NCBI GenBank assembly: GCA_902560725.1
Contig: CACEMR010000003.1
Span: 32,403 to 96,402, forward strand
Length of the DNA stretch: 64,000 bases
Direction: 5' to 3'
Origin: an uncultured Alphaproteobacteria bacterium
GTDB taxonomy: Bacteria > Pseudomonadota > Alphaproteobacteria > HIMB59 > GCA-002718135
In this document: piece after piece, positions 1 through 9,010 of the stretch
How positions within the stretch are numbered: the stretch's first letter is position 1
Layout of the letters: each line of letters starts with the position of its first letter
The notes under the pieces: model-generated
The model's database searches: none
Told to the model about the DNA's origin: nothing
Seen by the model: the letters and a program-made list of their open reading frames with translations, nothing else
Made by a program: the position numbers and the translations under genes

Positions 1-516
1 ATATTTATTTATACATTTTGGTTAAAGAGAACTACTTCCCTTAACATTGTAATTGGTGGAGCTGCAGGAGCAATACCACCAATTATTGGTTGGACTGCAG
101 TCAGTCCTGAAATTAGTTTTTTACCTATAAGTATGTTCCTGATTATATTTTTTTGGACACCACCACATTTTTGGGCATTGTCAGTATATAGATATAATGA
201 TTATGAAAATGCAAAAGTTCCTATGTTGCCAAATGTTAAAAGTATTTATGATACAAAAAAACAAATTGTCTATTACACAGCTTTATTAATTATTTTTAGT
301 TATTCACCTTACTTAGATAAAAATATTGGTTTAATTTATTTTATCATTGCAACAATTTTGAATTTTATTTTGTTATCTAGTTCTATAAAATTGAGAAAAA
401 CAAAAGAAAAAAAATCAAAACCTAACAAAGAAGGTTTAAAATTTTTTGCATTATCAATCTTTTACTTGTTTAGTTTATTTTCAGCTTTAGTAATTGATCA
501 TTTAATTAAAATATGA
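1..516 (+). CDS. ctaB: Protoheme IX farnesyltransferase (heme O synthase), C-terminal part
   Basis: This membrane prenyltransferase adds a farnesyl group to heme B to make heme O for cytochrome oxidase. The reading frame is open from base 1, so the N-terminus, including the first Asp-rich substrate motif, lies outside the window; 171 residues are visible. The visible part shows the conserved run GAIPPIIGWTA, then TPPHFWALSVYRYNDYENAKVPMLP, which carries the family's second polyprenyl-site signature, and several hydrophobic helices. The stop overlaps the next small gene in an ATGA arrangement. Its place directly before ctaG and ctaE is the normal alphaproteobacterial order. Confidence 0.95.
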   Translation: MFIYTFWLKRTTSLNIVIGGAAGAIPPIIGWTAVSPEISFLPISMFLIIFFWTPPHFWALSVYRYNDYENAKVPMLPNVKSIYDTKKQIVYYTALLIIFSYSPYLDKNIGLIYFIIATILNFILLSSSIKLRKTKEKKSKPNKEGLKFFALSIFYLFSLFSALVIDHLIKI

Positions 517-620
517 AAAATAGAAGAAAAAAAAATTTAATCACATTGTTAATTTTACTCTGTATAGTAGCCTTCTTCTATATTTGGACTTTATTTAAGG
601 CGAATATTTTTGGAGTATAA
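513..620 (+). CDS. CoxF-like single-helix mini-protein
   Basis: This is a 35-residue protein: a basic N-terminus (MKNRRKKN), one hydrophobic helix (about residues 9-29) and a short tail. Its ATG overlaps the ctaB stop by 4 bases, and it ends one base before the ctaG ATG. A tiny one-helix gene, often called coxF, is known at exactly this place in alphaproteobacterial cytochrome oxidase operons, so position and shape support the call more than residue identity. Its role is probably in oxidase assembly or stability, but that is inferred. Translation is likely coupled to both neighbours. Confidence 0.7.
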   Translation: MKNRRKKNLITLLILLCIVAFFYIWTLFKANIFGV

Positions 621-621
621 A

Positions 622-1137
622 ATGTCAAATAATAGAACAGCCATGGGGCTATCAATTATTGTTCTTACAATGATAATATTAGTTGCATTTTCAGTTCCAC
701 TATACAATTTATTTTGCAGAGTTACTGGATATGGTGGTCAAACCAATACATCTGAATTTTTGTCTTCCACAATTCTTGAAAGGGATATTAATTTAAAATT
801 CAGTGCTGATGTTAATGACAGTATTGACTGGTCATTTGAACCACCTGAAAATCTTGAATTTAAGGTTGGTGAAAATATACTCGTTAATTATAAAGCAACA
901 AATCTTTCTGATAAACAAACCTCAGGTACTGCGACATTTAATGTTCTTCCAGTAAAGGTTGGGCCTTATTTTATAAAAACACAGTGTTTTTGTTTTGAAA
1001 AACAAACACTTAATCCAGGAGAATCTGTAGATATGCCAGTGGTATTTTATGTTGATCCTGCAATAAGTGAAGATCCTACAATGCAGGATGTTGAAGAGAT
1101 AACATTGTCATATACATTTTTTAAATATATAGAATAA
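622..1137 (+). CDS. ctaG: Cytochrome c oxidase copper-delivery assembly protein CtaG/Cox11
   Basis: Cox11-type protein that delivers copper to the CuB site of oxidase subunit I from the periplasmic side of the inner membrane. It is 171 residues with one N-terminal membrane helix (about residues 10-30) and a periplasmic immunoglobulin-like domain. The copper ligands are visible in CFCFEKQTL, and a further Cys lies just after the helix in LFCRVTGYGG, as in the family. I chose the ATG at 622 because GGAG sits 7 bases upstream; the in-frame TTG at 610 lies inside the upstream mini-gene. It is part of the ctaB-coxF-ctaG-ctaE operon. Confidence 0.96.
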   Translation: MSNNRTAMGLSIIVLTMIILVAFSVPLYNLFCRVTGYGGQTNTSEFLSSTILERDINLKFSADVNDSIDWSFEPPENLEFKVGENILVNYKATNLSDKQTSGTATFNVLPVKVGPYFIKTQCFCFEKQTLNPGESVDMPVVFYVDPAISEDPTMQDVEEITLSYTFFKYIE

Positions 1138-1142
1138 AAACT

Positions 1143-1991
1143 ATGTCTGATAACTCTTCTTCAACAGGACAAAAACATCCTTATCATTTAGTAGATCCAA
1201 GTCCTTTACCTTTCCTATCTTCAATTGCTGCCTTAGCAATGGCTGCTGGACTGGTTTTCTATATGCACTACGAAACAACTTGGTTGCTAATATTAGGTAC
1301 TATTGGATTATTAACTATCATGTTTATTTGGTGGAGAGATATTATCAATGAGTCAACTTTTCAAAAAGTTCATACACCTGTGGTAGAGTTAGGATTAAGA
1401 TATGGAATGGCTCTATTCATTGCCTCTGAAGTTATGTTCTTTGTTGCATTCTTTTGGGCTTTCTTTGATGCGAGTCTAACTCCAAAACTTCCGATTGAGG
1501 AATATACAGAAATTTTTGATACAGACGGAGCTGTAGGTGTCTGGCCTCCTGAAGGAATAAAAACATTTGATCCACTGGATGTTCCTTTTTTAAATACATT
1601 AATTTTATTAATGTCTGGAACAACATGCACATGGGCACATCATGCAGTACGTGAAGGTCATAGAGATCAAGCAATTCAGGCTTTATGGATCACAGTTGGC
1701 TTGGGAGTGTTTTTTACTTTTATGCAAGGAGTAGAATATTACGAGGCAGCTTTACACTACTTTAGTTTCACTGACGGAATATACCCTTCAGTTTTTTATA
1801 TGGCCACTGGCTTTCATGGCTTTCATGTAATGGTTGGAACAGCATTTTTGGCCGTGTGTTTATTTAGAGTATATAAGAACCATTTTACTCCAGATAGACA
1901 TTTTGGTTTAGAGGCAGCAGCTTGGTATTGGCATTTTGTTGATGTTGTTTGGCTTTTCCTTTTTATATGTGTTTATGTTTGGGGTGCATAA
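1143..1991 (+). CDS. ctaE: Cytochrome c oxidase subunit III
   Basis: Core subunit of the aa3-type terminal oxidase in the inner membrane. The 282-residue length is typical. It has seven predicted helices, with the conserved family stretches SEVMFFVAFFWAFF, WAHHAVREG, ATGFHGFHVMVGT and the C-terminal WYWHFVDVVWLFLF. It follows ctaG after 5 bases. Its last bases (GGGG at 1981-1984) appear to serve as ribosome binding site for the downstream SURF1 gene. Confidence 0.98.
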   Translation: MSDNSSSTGQKHPYHLVDPSPLPFLSSIAALAMAAGLVFYMHYETTWLLILGTIGLLTIMFIWWRDIINESTFQKVHTPVVELGLRYGMALFIASEVMFFVAFFWAFFDASLTPKLPIEEYTEIFDTDGAVGVWPPEGIKTFDPLDVPFLNTLILLMSGTTCTWAHHAVREGHRDQAIQALWITVGLGVFFTFMQGVEYYEAALHYFSFTDGIYPSVFYMATGFHGFHVMVGTAFLAVCLFRVYKNHFTPDRHFGLEAAAWYWHFVDVVWLFLFICVYVWGA

Positions 1992-2681
1992 ATTAAAAAA
2001 TTCCCTTTAAATTTTTTCCTATTTAGCCTTGTTTGTGTAGCCTTGACTTCATATTTAGGATTTTGGCAATTAGAAAGATTAAAATGGAAAGAACAACTAA
2101 TTGATAATTTCAATAACTTACAAGATCAAAAACCCCTTTCATTATCAATGGGAAAAATGAAATATCCAAATATTGAAGAATTTACAAAAATTATTTCTAA
2201 GGGAACTGTTGATAGATCGAAAAAAATTTTTTTACCTGCTAAAACTAATAATGGTAAAAATGGCATCAGATTAGGAAGTCTTTTGACTGACAATCATGGA
2301 AATCATTATTTAATAGATGAAGGATGGTTTCCTGAGAAACAATATGATTATTTTAAAAATAATAATATAATTATTAATACTGAAATTATTGGTTACATTA
2401 GATTTCCAACTCAAAAGAAAATGTTTACTCCAGAAAATTCCATAAAAACTAATGAATGGTACTATTATGATTTGCAACAAATTCAAAACTACTTTGGTGT
2501 TCAAATTAATCAAAAATTTTTTATAAAAAATATGTCAAATTATTCTGAGAATTTTCTAGTTCCATCTTCAATTAAACACAATTTTGCAAATAATCATTTA
2601 CAATATGCTATTACTTGGTTTTTGATGAGTATTTCTTTTTGTGTTATTTTTTCTATATATTTTTTCAGGAATTTTAAATGA
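1992..2681 (+). CDS. SURF1-family cytochrome oxidase assembly protein (probable ATT start)
   Basis: SURF1/Shy1 proteins help insert heme into oxidase subunit I. They have an N-terminal helix, a periplasmic domain and a C-terminal helix. The signature SYLGFWQLERLKWK at the end of helix 1 and the GWFP motif are present; the second helix is at the end (WFLMSISFCVIFSIYFF). No ATG, GTG or TTG lies upstream of helix 1. The frame is open to an ATT directly after the ctaE stop, 7 bases after GGGG, and starting there gives a normal 229-residue protein with an intact helix. The first TTG (2043) would delete most of that helix. It overlaps thrC in ATGA. Confidence 0.88.
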   Translation: MKKFPLNFFLFSLVCVALTSYLGFWQLERLKWKEQLIDNFNNLQDQKPLSLSMGKMKYPNIEEFTKIISKGTVDRSKKIFLPAKTNNGKNGIRLGSLLTDNHGNHYLIDEGWFPEKQYDYFKNNNIIINTEIIGYIRFPTQKKMFTPENSIKTNEWYYYDLQQIQNYFGVQINQKFFIKNMSNYSENFLVPSSIKHNFANNHLQYAITWFLMSISFCVIFSIYFFRNFK

Positions 2682-4045
2682 AATATTTAAGTACAAGAGA
2701 CAATTCACTAAACCAATCTTTTAATGATATTTTATATCAAGGTCTTTCTAAAGATGGAGGTCTCTACCTGCCAAGAGAATGGCCAACAATTAATTTAGAT
2801 AAATTATTAAATTTGTCCTACCAGGAAGTTGCAACAGAAATAATTCATTCTTTTACTAAAGACGATATTAATAAAGAGGACTTATCTCAGATTATAATGA
2901 ATTCATATGTTGATTTTAAAAATGATAAAATTGCACCTATACTTAAATTAGATAATAATAAATTCTTATTAGAATTATTTTATGGACCAACTTACGCATT
3001 TAAAGATTATGCATTACAGTTTTTAGGAAATTTGTTTTCTTATAGTCTAAAAATTAATCCCAGAAAAATATCAATACTTGGCGCTACCTCTGGGGATACT
3101 GGTTCCGCTGCAATAAATGCTTTTAAATCAAATAAAGACATTAATGTTTTTATGTTACATCCTCATAATAAAGTATCACCAATGCAACAAAAACAAATGA
3201 CTACTGTTGATGAAAAAAATATATTTAATATTGCAATAGAAGGTAATTTTGATGATTGTCAAAAAATCGTCAAAAAGTTATTTTTAGATGATGAAATTCA
3301 AAGTCAAACTTCTTTAACTGCTGTTAATTCAATTAATTGGGCGCGACTAATAGCACAAGTTGTATATTATTTTTGGACTTATTTACAGATTAGAAGAAAA
3401 AATCTAAACTTTATTGTGCCCTCTGGTAATTTTGGAAATATTTTTTCTGCTTATGTTGCAAAAAAAATAGGCCTTCCTATAAATCGCTTACATATAGCTA
3501 CAAATAAAAACGACATTCTTAAATCAATTATCAAAAATGGAGTTATGAAGAAAAAAATAGTTTCTCAAACATTTAGTCCAAGCATGGATATACAAATTTC
3601 AAGTAATTTTGAAAGACAAATGTTTGAAAGTCTTAATAGAGACAGCTCTAAGGTAAGTGAAATTTTTGAAATATTTTATAAAACAGGAAATTATACTTTT
3701 GATAAAAATATTATTGAAGATTTTAAAAAAATATATGATGCATCAAGTATTAATGATGAAGAAACTCTTGAAACAATAAAAAAAGTATATGATTTTTACG
3801 GTTATCTTTCAGACCCTCATACTGCTACAGGTATAAAACTACTATTAGAAAAAAACCAAAACGAAACATGGATTTCTTTAGCTTGTGCACACCCAGCAAA
3901 GTTTCAAGATACTGTTAAAAAAGCAACTAATTTGGACGTAGAAATACCTGAAGAATTGGGTAAAATCTTTGATAAAAAGGAAAAGATGACTATATTAGCA
4001 AATAGTACAAAAGAAGTTAAAAAATTCATTTTAGAAAATATTTAA
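2678..4045 (+). CDS. thrC: Threonine synthase
   Basis: PLP enzyme that converts O-phospho-homoserine to threonine. Its 455 residues match the long bacterial/fungal type. The N-terminus (MKYLSTRD) is typical; the PLP lysine is K109 in YGPTYAFKDYALQFLG, and the phosphate-binding SGDTGSAA stretch follows. The start overlaps the SURF1 stop by 4 bases and an M16 peptidase follows after one base, an order common in alphaproteobacteria. Homoserine kinase (thrB) lies elsewhere in the window (23330-24277, minus strand), so the last two steps of threonine synthesis are both present but not in one operon. Confidence 0.97.
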   Translation: MKYLSTRDNSLNQSFNDILYQGLSKDGGLYLPREWPTINLDKLLNLSYQEVATEIIHSFTKDDINKEDLSQIIMNSYVDFKNDKIAPILKLDNNKFLLELFYGPTYAFKDYALQFLGNLFSYSLKINPRKISILGATSGDTGSAAINAFKSNKDINVFMLHPHNKVSPMQQKQMTTVDEKNIFNIAIEGNFDDCQKIVKKLFLDDEIQSQTSLTAVNSINWARLIAQVVYYFWTYLQIRRKNLNFIVPSGNFGNIFSAYVAKKIGLPINRLHIATNKNDILKSIIKNGVMKKKIVSQTFSPSMDIQISSNFERQMFESLNRDSSKVSEIFEIFYKTGNYTFDKNIIEDFKKIYDASSINDEETLETIKKVYDFYGYLSDPHTATGIKLLLEKNQNETWISLACAHPAKFQDTVKKATNLDVEIPEELGKIFDKKEKMTILANSTKEVKKFILENI

Positions 4046-4046
4046 T

Positions 4047-5300
4047 ATGCACAAAATTACAGAACTTGATAATGGACTGAGAATAGTTACTCAAAATATG
4101 CCAGGCCTAGAAACAGTTTCAATGGGAATTTGGAATTTTGTTGGAGGTAGAGATGAATTGAAAGAAGTAAATGGAGTCGCTCATCTTTTAGAACATATGG
4201 CATTTAAAGGAACAACAACAAAAAATGCTCTTCAAATTGCTGAAACAATTGAAAATGTAGGTGGAGATATTAATGCTTATACTTCAAAAGAAATAACTGC
4301 TTACTATGTTAAACTATTAGCTGATGATTTACCTTATGGGATAGATATACTTACAGATATTCTTCAAAATTCAACTTTTGAAGAAGAAGAATTAAATAGA
4401 GAACGAGGGGTTATAATTCAAGAAATTGGTATGTATCTTGATACACCTGATGATATGATTTTTGATTATTGGCAAGAAAAAGCATATCCCAACCAGCCAA
4501 TGGGACGTTCAATTTTAGGAAAAACTGATATTATAAAAAATATCTCTCGAGAACAAGTTAAGGATTTTATGATGCAAAACTATAATCCTAAACGAATGAT
4601 AATTAGTGCTGCTGGTAAAATCAATCATGATGAATTTGTTGAGTCAATTAAAAAAACATGCACGAATTTACCTTTAGGAGAGTCTCACTTAAGAAATAAA
4701 GCTAATTACGAGTCAGGTGAATATAGAGAAGATAAAAAACTAGAGCAGATTCACCTACTTCTTGGTTTTGAAGGTGTTGATTATCATCATGAAGATTTCT
4801 ATTCTCTTTTAGTTTATTCTTCACTACTTGGCGGTGGGATGTCTTCAAGATTATTTCAAGAGATTAGAGAAAAAAGAGGTTTAGTTTATGGAATATCTTC
4901 TTTTAGTTCATCTTATACTGATACAGGAGTGTTTGGAATTTATTGTGGAACAGGTGAAAATCAAATTCAAGAATTAATACCAGTATTATGTGATGAATTA
5001 AACAAAAGTCCAAATTCTATTTCAGAAAAAGAAATCAATAGAGGTAAGGCTCAATTAAAAGCAAGCTTAATGATGGGAAGAGAAAGTGCTTTTAGACGCT
5101 GTGAAAGTGCTGCTAGACAATTATTAGTTTTTGGTCGAATAATTGAACCAACCGAAACAATAAAAAAAATTGATCTAGTGTCAAAAGAAACTGTTGGAAA
5201 TATCGCAAAAAAAATAGTTTCTGGCCCTATAACGATTTCAAGCATCGGACCACTATCAAAGTTAGAAAATTTAGACAAAATACAAGCTCGAATTCAATAA
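4047..5300 (+). CDS. M16-family zinc metallopeptidase (processing-peptidase-like)
   Basis: A 417-residue member of peptidase family M16B, related to the mitochondrial processing peptidase beta subunit. The inverted zinc motif is intact: H46-L-L-E49-H50, with the distal Glu expected near residues 120-130 in LNRERGVIIQEIGMYLD. The C-terminal half has the glycine-rich stretch LLGGGMSSRLFQEIREKRGLVYGI that contacts substrate in this family. No signal peptide is seen, so it is probably cytoplasmic. It follows thrC with one base between, as in many alphaproteobacteria. The physiological substrate is not known from sequence. Confidence 0.94.
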   Translation: MHKITELDNGLRIVTQNMPGLETVSMGIWNFVGGRDELKEVNGVAHLLEHMAFKGTTTKNALQIAETIENVGGDINAYTSKEITAYYVKLLADDLPYGIDILTDILQNSTFEEEELNRERGVIIQEIGMYLDTPDDMIFDYWQEKAYPNQPMGRSILGKTDIIKNISREQVKDFMMQNYNPKRMIISAAGKINHDEFVESIKKTCTNLPLGESHLRNKANYESGEYREDKKLEQIHLLLGFEGVDYHHEDFYSLLVYSSLLGGGMSSRLFQEIREKRGLVYGISSFSSSYTDTGVFGIYCGTGENQIQELIPVLCDELNKSPNSISEKEINRGKAQLKASLMMGRESAFRRCESAARQLLVFGRIIEPTETIKKIDLVSKETVGNIAKKIVSGPITISSIGPLSKLENLDKIQARIQ

Positions 5301-5310
5301 AGATAAAATA

Positions 5311-5517
5311 TTATTTTATTTTAATTTTTTCTTTAACTAAATGCTCTTCTTGAAAATTTTTAATAGATAAATTCATTTCTAATTCAATTTCATCATCTAC
5401 TTTGATTTCTCCATTTTCAAATTTACTTGTTAAAGATGTTTCTATTATTCTCTGAGAAGAAATACCTACCTTCTTTAAAAATTTCCTTACTTCAATATTT
5501 AAATTATCTTTATTCAT
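5311..5517 (-). CDS. Small DUF6494-like protein
   Basis: A 68-residue protein starting at the internal ATG (MNKDNLNIEVRKFLKKVGIS); the frame is open 12 codons further upstream but has no better start. The pattern of a short acidic start, RKFLKKVGISSQRIIE, then a basic middle and an acidic beta-rich end resembles the DUF6494 family found in many alphaproteobacteria. Its function is unknown. It lies tail to tail with the M16 peptidase and head to head with the methyltransferase gene. Confidence 0.65.
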   Translation of the reverse strand: MNKDNLNIEVRKFLKKVGISSQRIIETSLTSKFENGEIKVDDEIELEMNLSIKNFQEEHLVKEKIKIK

Positions 5518-5571
5518 ATAAATACTATAAATTATTTGATAAGATTCCCACAATAGTGATATTCTTTTTTA

Positions 5572-6018
5572 ATGAATTCTTATAGTTTTAAAACTTCAGT
5601 TGGCTGGATAACTATACAATCTAGTGGATCTAAGCTTGTTTCTGTAAAGTTCGGTAAATCAAAAAAGTATAGCGCTTCTAAATACTTAAAAAATATTTCT
5701 AAACAAATTAAATCATTTACTATTGGTAAATTGCAAAAATTTAAAATAGATTATGAGCTATCTGGTTCTTTACTACAAATTAAAATTTGGAGAGAATTAT
5801 CAAAAATTAAATATGGAAAAATAAAAACATATGGTGAAATAGCAAAAAAATTGAATACTTCACCTCGTTACGTAGGTAATGTTTGTGGTCAAAACAATTT
5901 ATTATTAATTATTCCTTGTCATAGAGTTATAAGAAGTGACGGATCTCTTGGTGGATTTTCAGGTTTAGGTGGTATAAAACTTAAAAAAAAATTACTTAAA
6001 TTAGAATCAAATGTCTAA
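5572..6018 (+). CDS. ogt: Methylated-DNA-protein cysteine methyltransferase
   Basis: Suicide DNA repair enzyme that takes the alkyl group from O6-alkylguanine. At 148 residues it is a single-domain Ogt type without an AdaA domain. The catalytic motif is IPCHRVI with the acceptor at C116; the helix-turn-helix region IKTYGEIAKKLNTSPRYVGNVCGQN precedes it, and SLGGFSG follows. The stop overlaps the next gene by 8 bases, so the two are probably co-translated. Confidence 0.95.
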   Translation: MNSYSFKTSVGWITIQSSGSKLVSVKFGKSKKYSASKYLKNISKQIKSFTIGKLQKFKIDYELSGSLLQIKIWRELSKIKYGKIKTYGEIAKKLNTSPRYVGNVCGQNNLLLIIPCHRVIRSDGSLGGFSGLGGIKLKKKLLKLESNV

Positions 6019-6736
6019 AAATATTATTGTTCTTCAACACATACCAATTGAAACACCTGGATATTTATTGGATTTAATGAAGCAAGATAAATTTAATATA
6101 ACAACAATTGAATTGGATCATGGTGAAAAAATACCAGATAATTTGTCTTCATATCACGCGATGTTTTGTATGGGAGGTCCAATGGATACTTGGATGGAAG
6201 ATCAATATCCATGGCTGATTGAAGAGAAAAAGAAAATTAAAGAATTTGTAGTAAATTTAAAAAAACCTTACTTAGGTTTTTGTCTTGGCTGTCAATTACT
6301 CGGAGAAGTTTTAGGTGGAAAAGTTATTAAATCGATACCATCAGAGATAGGAATTTTAAATATAGAAATGTCAAAAGCAAAAGATAATGATAAATTATTC
6401 TCAGAATACTCTGATACAATTAATGCTTTGCAATGGCATAGTTATGAAGTTTCTGAATTAGATAGCAATAAAAATGTAACTATCCTAGGGTCATCCAAAA
6501 CTACAAAATATCAAATTTTTAAATATATGGAGCACGCGTATGGGATACAATTTCATATAGAAATTAAGGATAATACTGTTAACCAGTGGTCTTGTGTTCC
6601 CGAATATGAAAAAGCTCTAGAAGATAGTCTAGGAAGTGGAGCTCTAGAAAATTTTGATAAAAAAGCAAAAATGTATATGAAAGAAATGAACTTAAGTGCT
6701 GAAATTTTGTATAAAAATTTTAAAAAAATAATTTAA
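6011..6736 (+). CDS. Class I glutamine amidotransferase, GMP-synthase-like
   Basis: A 241-residue stand-alone class I glutamine amidotransferase. The nucleophile elbow GFCLGCQLLGE carries Cys91; the catalytic His/Glu pair is in FHIEI (H182, E184). An oxyanion segment, MGGPMDTW, is also present. It lacks a synthetase domain, so it is not GuaA itself; proteins of this type are often annotated as GMP-synthase-like and their substrates are mostly unknown (some act on gamma-glutamyl amides). It overlaps the upstream ogt gene by 8 bases. Confidence 0.88.
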   Translation: MSKNIIVLQHIPIETPGYLLDLMKQDKFNITTIELDHGEKIPDNLSSYHAMFCMGGPMDTWMEDQYPWLIEEKKKIKEFVVNLKKPYLGFCLGCQLLGEVLGGKVIKSIPSEIGILNIEMSKAKDNDKLFSEYSDTINALQWHSYEVSELDSNKNVTILGSSKTTKYQIFKYMEHAYGIQFHIEIKDNTVNQWSCVPEYEKALEDSLGSGALENFDKKAKMYMKEMNLSAEILYKNFKKII

Positions 6737-6788
6737 TTATGATGACTGCTTTTTGATTTCATGATTAAATGAATTTTGGAGATAAATT

Positions 6789-7841
6789 ATGAAGAAGATA
6801 AAGGGACCTGCTATTTTTTTGGCACAATTTGCTGATGATAAAGAGCCTTTTAATTCATTAAAGGGAATTTCAAAATGGGCTTCTGATTTAGGTTATAAAG
6901 GTGTGCAAATACCATCTTGGGATAGTCGTTTGTTTGATTTATCTAAAGCTGCAGAGAGTAAAGATTATTGTGATGAAATTAAAGGTGTTTTAAAAAATAA
7001 TAATATTGAATTAACAGAATTATCTACCCACTTACAAGGTCAGTTAGTTGCTGTTCATCCTGCTTACGATATTCCTTTTGATGGTTTTGCTCCTAAGCAA
7101 GTTAAGGGTAACCCAAATAAAAGACAAGAATGGGCATCAAATCAATTAATGATGGCAGCTTCTGCATCAAAAAATCTGGGATTAATAGCACATGCAACTT
7201 TTTCTGGCGCACTTGCTTGGCCTTACTTGTATCCATGGCCCCAAAGACCTACAGGTTTAGTTGATGAAGCATTTGATGAGTTAGCTAAGAGATGGATGCC
7301 CATATTAAATGCTTTTGACGATTCTGGTGTAGACTTATGTTATGAAATACATCCTGGAGAAGATCTACATGATGGTGTTACATTTGAAATGTTTTTAGAA
7401 AAAGTAAAAAACCATAATCGATGTAATATGCTTTATGATCCAAGTCATTTTGTGTTACAACATTTAAATTATCTCGATTATATTGATATATATCACGAAA
7501 AGTTAAAGATGTTTCATGTAAAAGATGCTGAATTGAATCCAACAGGAAAACAGGGAGTATATGGTGGATTTCAATCTTGGATTGATAGAGCAGGTAGATT
7601 TAGATCTCTTGGAGATGGACAAGTAGATTTTAAATCAATTTTTTCAAAACTTTCTGGTTATAATTTTAATGGATGGGCTGTTCTTGAATGGGAATGTTGC
7701 ATAAAGAGTCCGCAACAAGGCGCTCTAGAGGGAGCTAAATTTATAGATCAGCACATAATTGATGTAACAGAAAAAGCTTTTGATGATTTTGCAGACTCAG
7801 GGATGGACAAAGAAACTAACAAAAAACTCCTAGGTATTTAA
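6789..7841 (+). CDS. Sugar phosphate isomerase/epimerase-type TIM barrel (AP endonuclease 2 fold)
   Basis: A 350-residue cytoplasmic TIM-barrel enzyme. Likely metal ligands are visible in the expected order: E186 (YEIHPG), D217 and H220 (YDPSHF), H243 and D246 (FHVKDAE) and E300 or E302 (VLEWE). It is directly followed (9 bases) by a Gfo/Idh/MocA oxidoreductase. In characterised systems such pairs act in sugar or inositol breakdown, including 3-keto-glycoside cleavage, where the dehydrogenase makes the keto sugar and the barrel enzyme acts on it. Which sugar is used here cannot be told from the sequence. Confidence 0.85.
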   Translation: MKKIKGPAIFLAQFADDKEPFNSLKGISKWASDLGYKGVQIPSWDSRLFDLSKAAESKDYCDEIKGVLKNNNIELTELSTHLQGQLVAVHPAYDIPFDGFAPKQVKGNPNKRQEWASNQLMMAASASKNLGLIAHATFSGALAWPYLYPWPQRPTGLVDEAFDELAKRWMPILNAFDDSGVDLCYEIHPGEDLHDGVTFEMFLEKVKNHNRCNMLYDPSHFVLQHLNYLDYIDIYHEKLKMFHVKDAELNPTGKQGVYGGFQSWIDRAGRFRSLGDGQVDFKSIFSKLSGYNFNGWAVLEWECCIKSPQQGALEGAKFIDQHIIDVTEKAFDDFADSGMDKETNKKLLGI

Positions 7842-7850
7842 GGAAAAAAA

Positions 7851-9002
7851 TTGAAAAAAAGACTCAAACTTGGAATGATTGGTGGGGGACAAGGTGCTTT
7901 TATAGGAGCTGTTCACCGTCTTTGTGCAAGGATGGATGATAAATATGAATTTGTAGCTGGATGTTTGTCTTCTACACCAGAAAGAGCAACCACTTCAGCT
8001 AAAGAGATTGGTTTGGATTTATCTAGAAGTTACCCTGATTTTAAAACTATGGCTGAGCAGGAGTCAAAAAGAGATGATGGAATAGACGTAGTATCAATAG
8101 TTACTCCAAATCATATGCATGCAGAACCTGCAATAGAATTTTTAAATAAAAATATTCATGTAATATGTGACAAGCCTATGACTTCAACAATGGAAGATGC
8201 TCATAGATTAGTTGATGCAGTATCAGCTTCTGGTGCACATTTTTTTTTAACGCACAATTATTCTGGTTATCCAGTAGTAAGAGAAATAAGATCTCTAATA
8301 AAAAATGGTGAGATTGGCACTATTCGAATTATTAAAAGTTCTTACTTACAGGGCTGGCTTGGTTCCAAAGAAGAAGACTCTGGTGAAAATAAGCAGGCTG
8401 AATGGAGAACAGATCCTAAAAGAAGTGGTGTAGCTGGAGCAGTAGGTGACATTGGCAGTCATGCTATGCATTTAATAGAGTTTATTTCAGGCGAAAAATT
8501 AGAATCAGTTGCTGCAGATTTAACAACCTTCGTATCAGGTCGTAAACTTGAAGATGATGCATCTATAATGCTAAGAATGACAAATAATATAAAAGGCAAT
8601 TTATCTATTTCGCAAATAGCAACAGGTGAAGAAAATAATTTTAGATTATCAATATATGGAGATAAAGGATCTGTTCATTGGAAACAAGAAAACCCTAACT
8701 ATGCAACCTTAAGTAAGGTTGGAGTTACAAATCAAATTATAACAAGGGGTGGATCTATTAAACAAGAAGGTTCTTCATCTAACGTAAGAATACCGGCTGG
8801 ACACCCGGAGGGATACTTGGAGGCATTTGCTCAAATATATTCGGATGCTGCTGATGTAATTCAAAATAAAGAAAACAAATCAGAGTTGATAAAAATTCTT
8901 CCAAATATTGATGATGGGTTACAAATAATGAAATTTATTAATGCTAGTGTGGATTCGAGTAAAAATAATTCAGCTTGGGTTGATTTATCAACAATTAAAT
9001 AA
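7851..9002 (+). CDS. Gfo/Idh/MocA-family NAD(P)-dependent sugar dehydrogenase
   Basis: A 383-residue oxidoreductase. It has an N-terminal Rossmann fold with GMIGGGQGAFIGAVHR (dinucleotide loop) and the conserved CDKPMT motif (EKP motif of the family, here DKP), then the C-terminal dimerisation and substrate domain with GDIGSHAMHLIEF, which holds the catalytic Asp/His pair. It starts at TTG (7851), with AGGA 7 bases upstream. It is paired with the preceding TIM-barrel gene, which suggests oxidation of a sugar or cyclitol hydroxyl. The exact substrate is unknown. Confidence 0.9.
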   Translation: MKKRLKLGMIGGGQGAFIGAVHRLCARMDDKYEFVAGCLSSTPERATTSAKEIGLDLSRSYPDFKTMAEQESKRDDGIDVVSIVTPNHMHAEPAIEFLNKNIHVICDKPMTSTMEDAHRLVDAVSASGAHFFLTHNYSGYPVVREIRSLIKNGEIGTIRIIKSSYLQGWLGSKEEDSGENKQAEWRTDPKRSGVAGAVGDIGSHAMHLIEFISGEKLESVAADLTTFVSGRKLEDDASIMLRMTNNIKGNLSISQIATGEENNFRLSIYGDKGSVHWKQENPNYATLSKVGVTNQIITRGGSIKQEGSSSNVRIPAGHPEGYLEAFAQIYSDAADVIQNKENKSELIKILPNIDDGLQIMKFINASVDSSKNNSAWVDLSTIK

Positions 9003-9010
9003 TTAAATTA

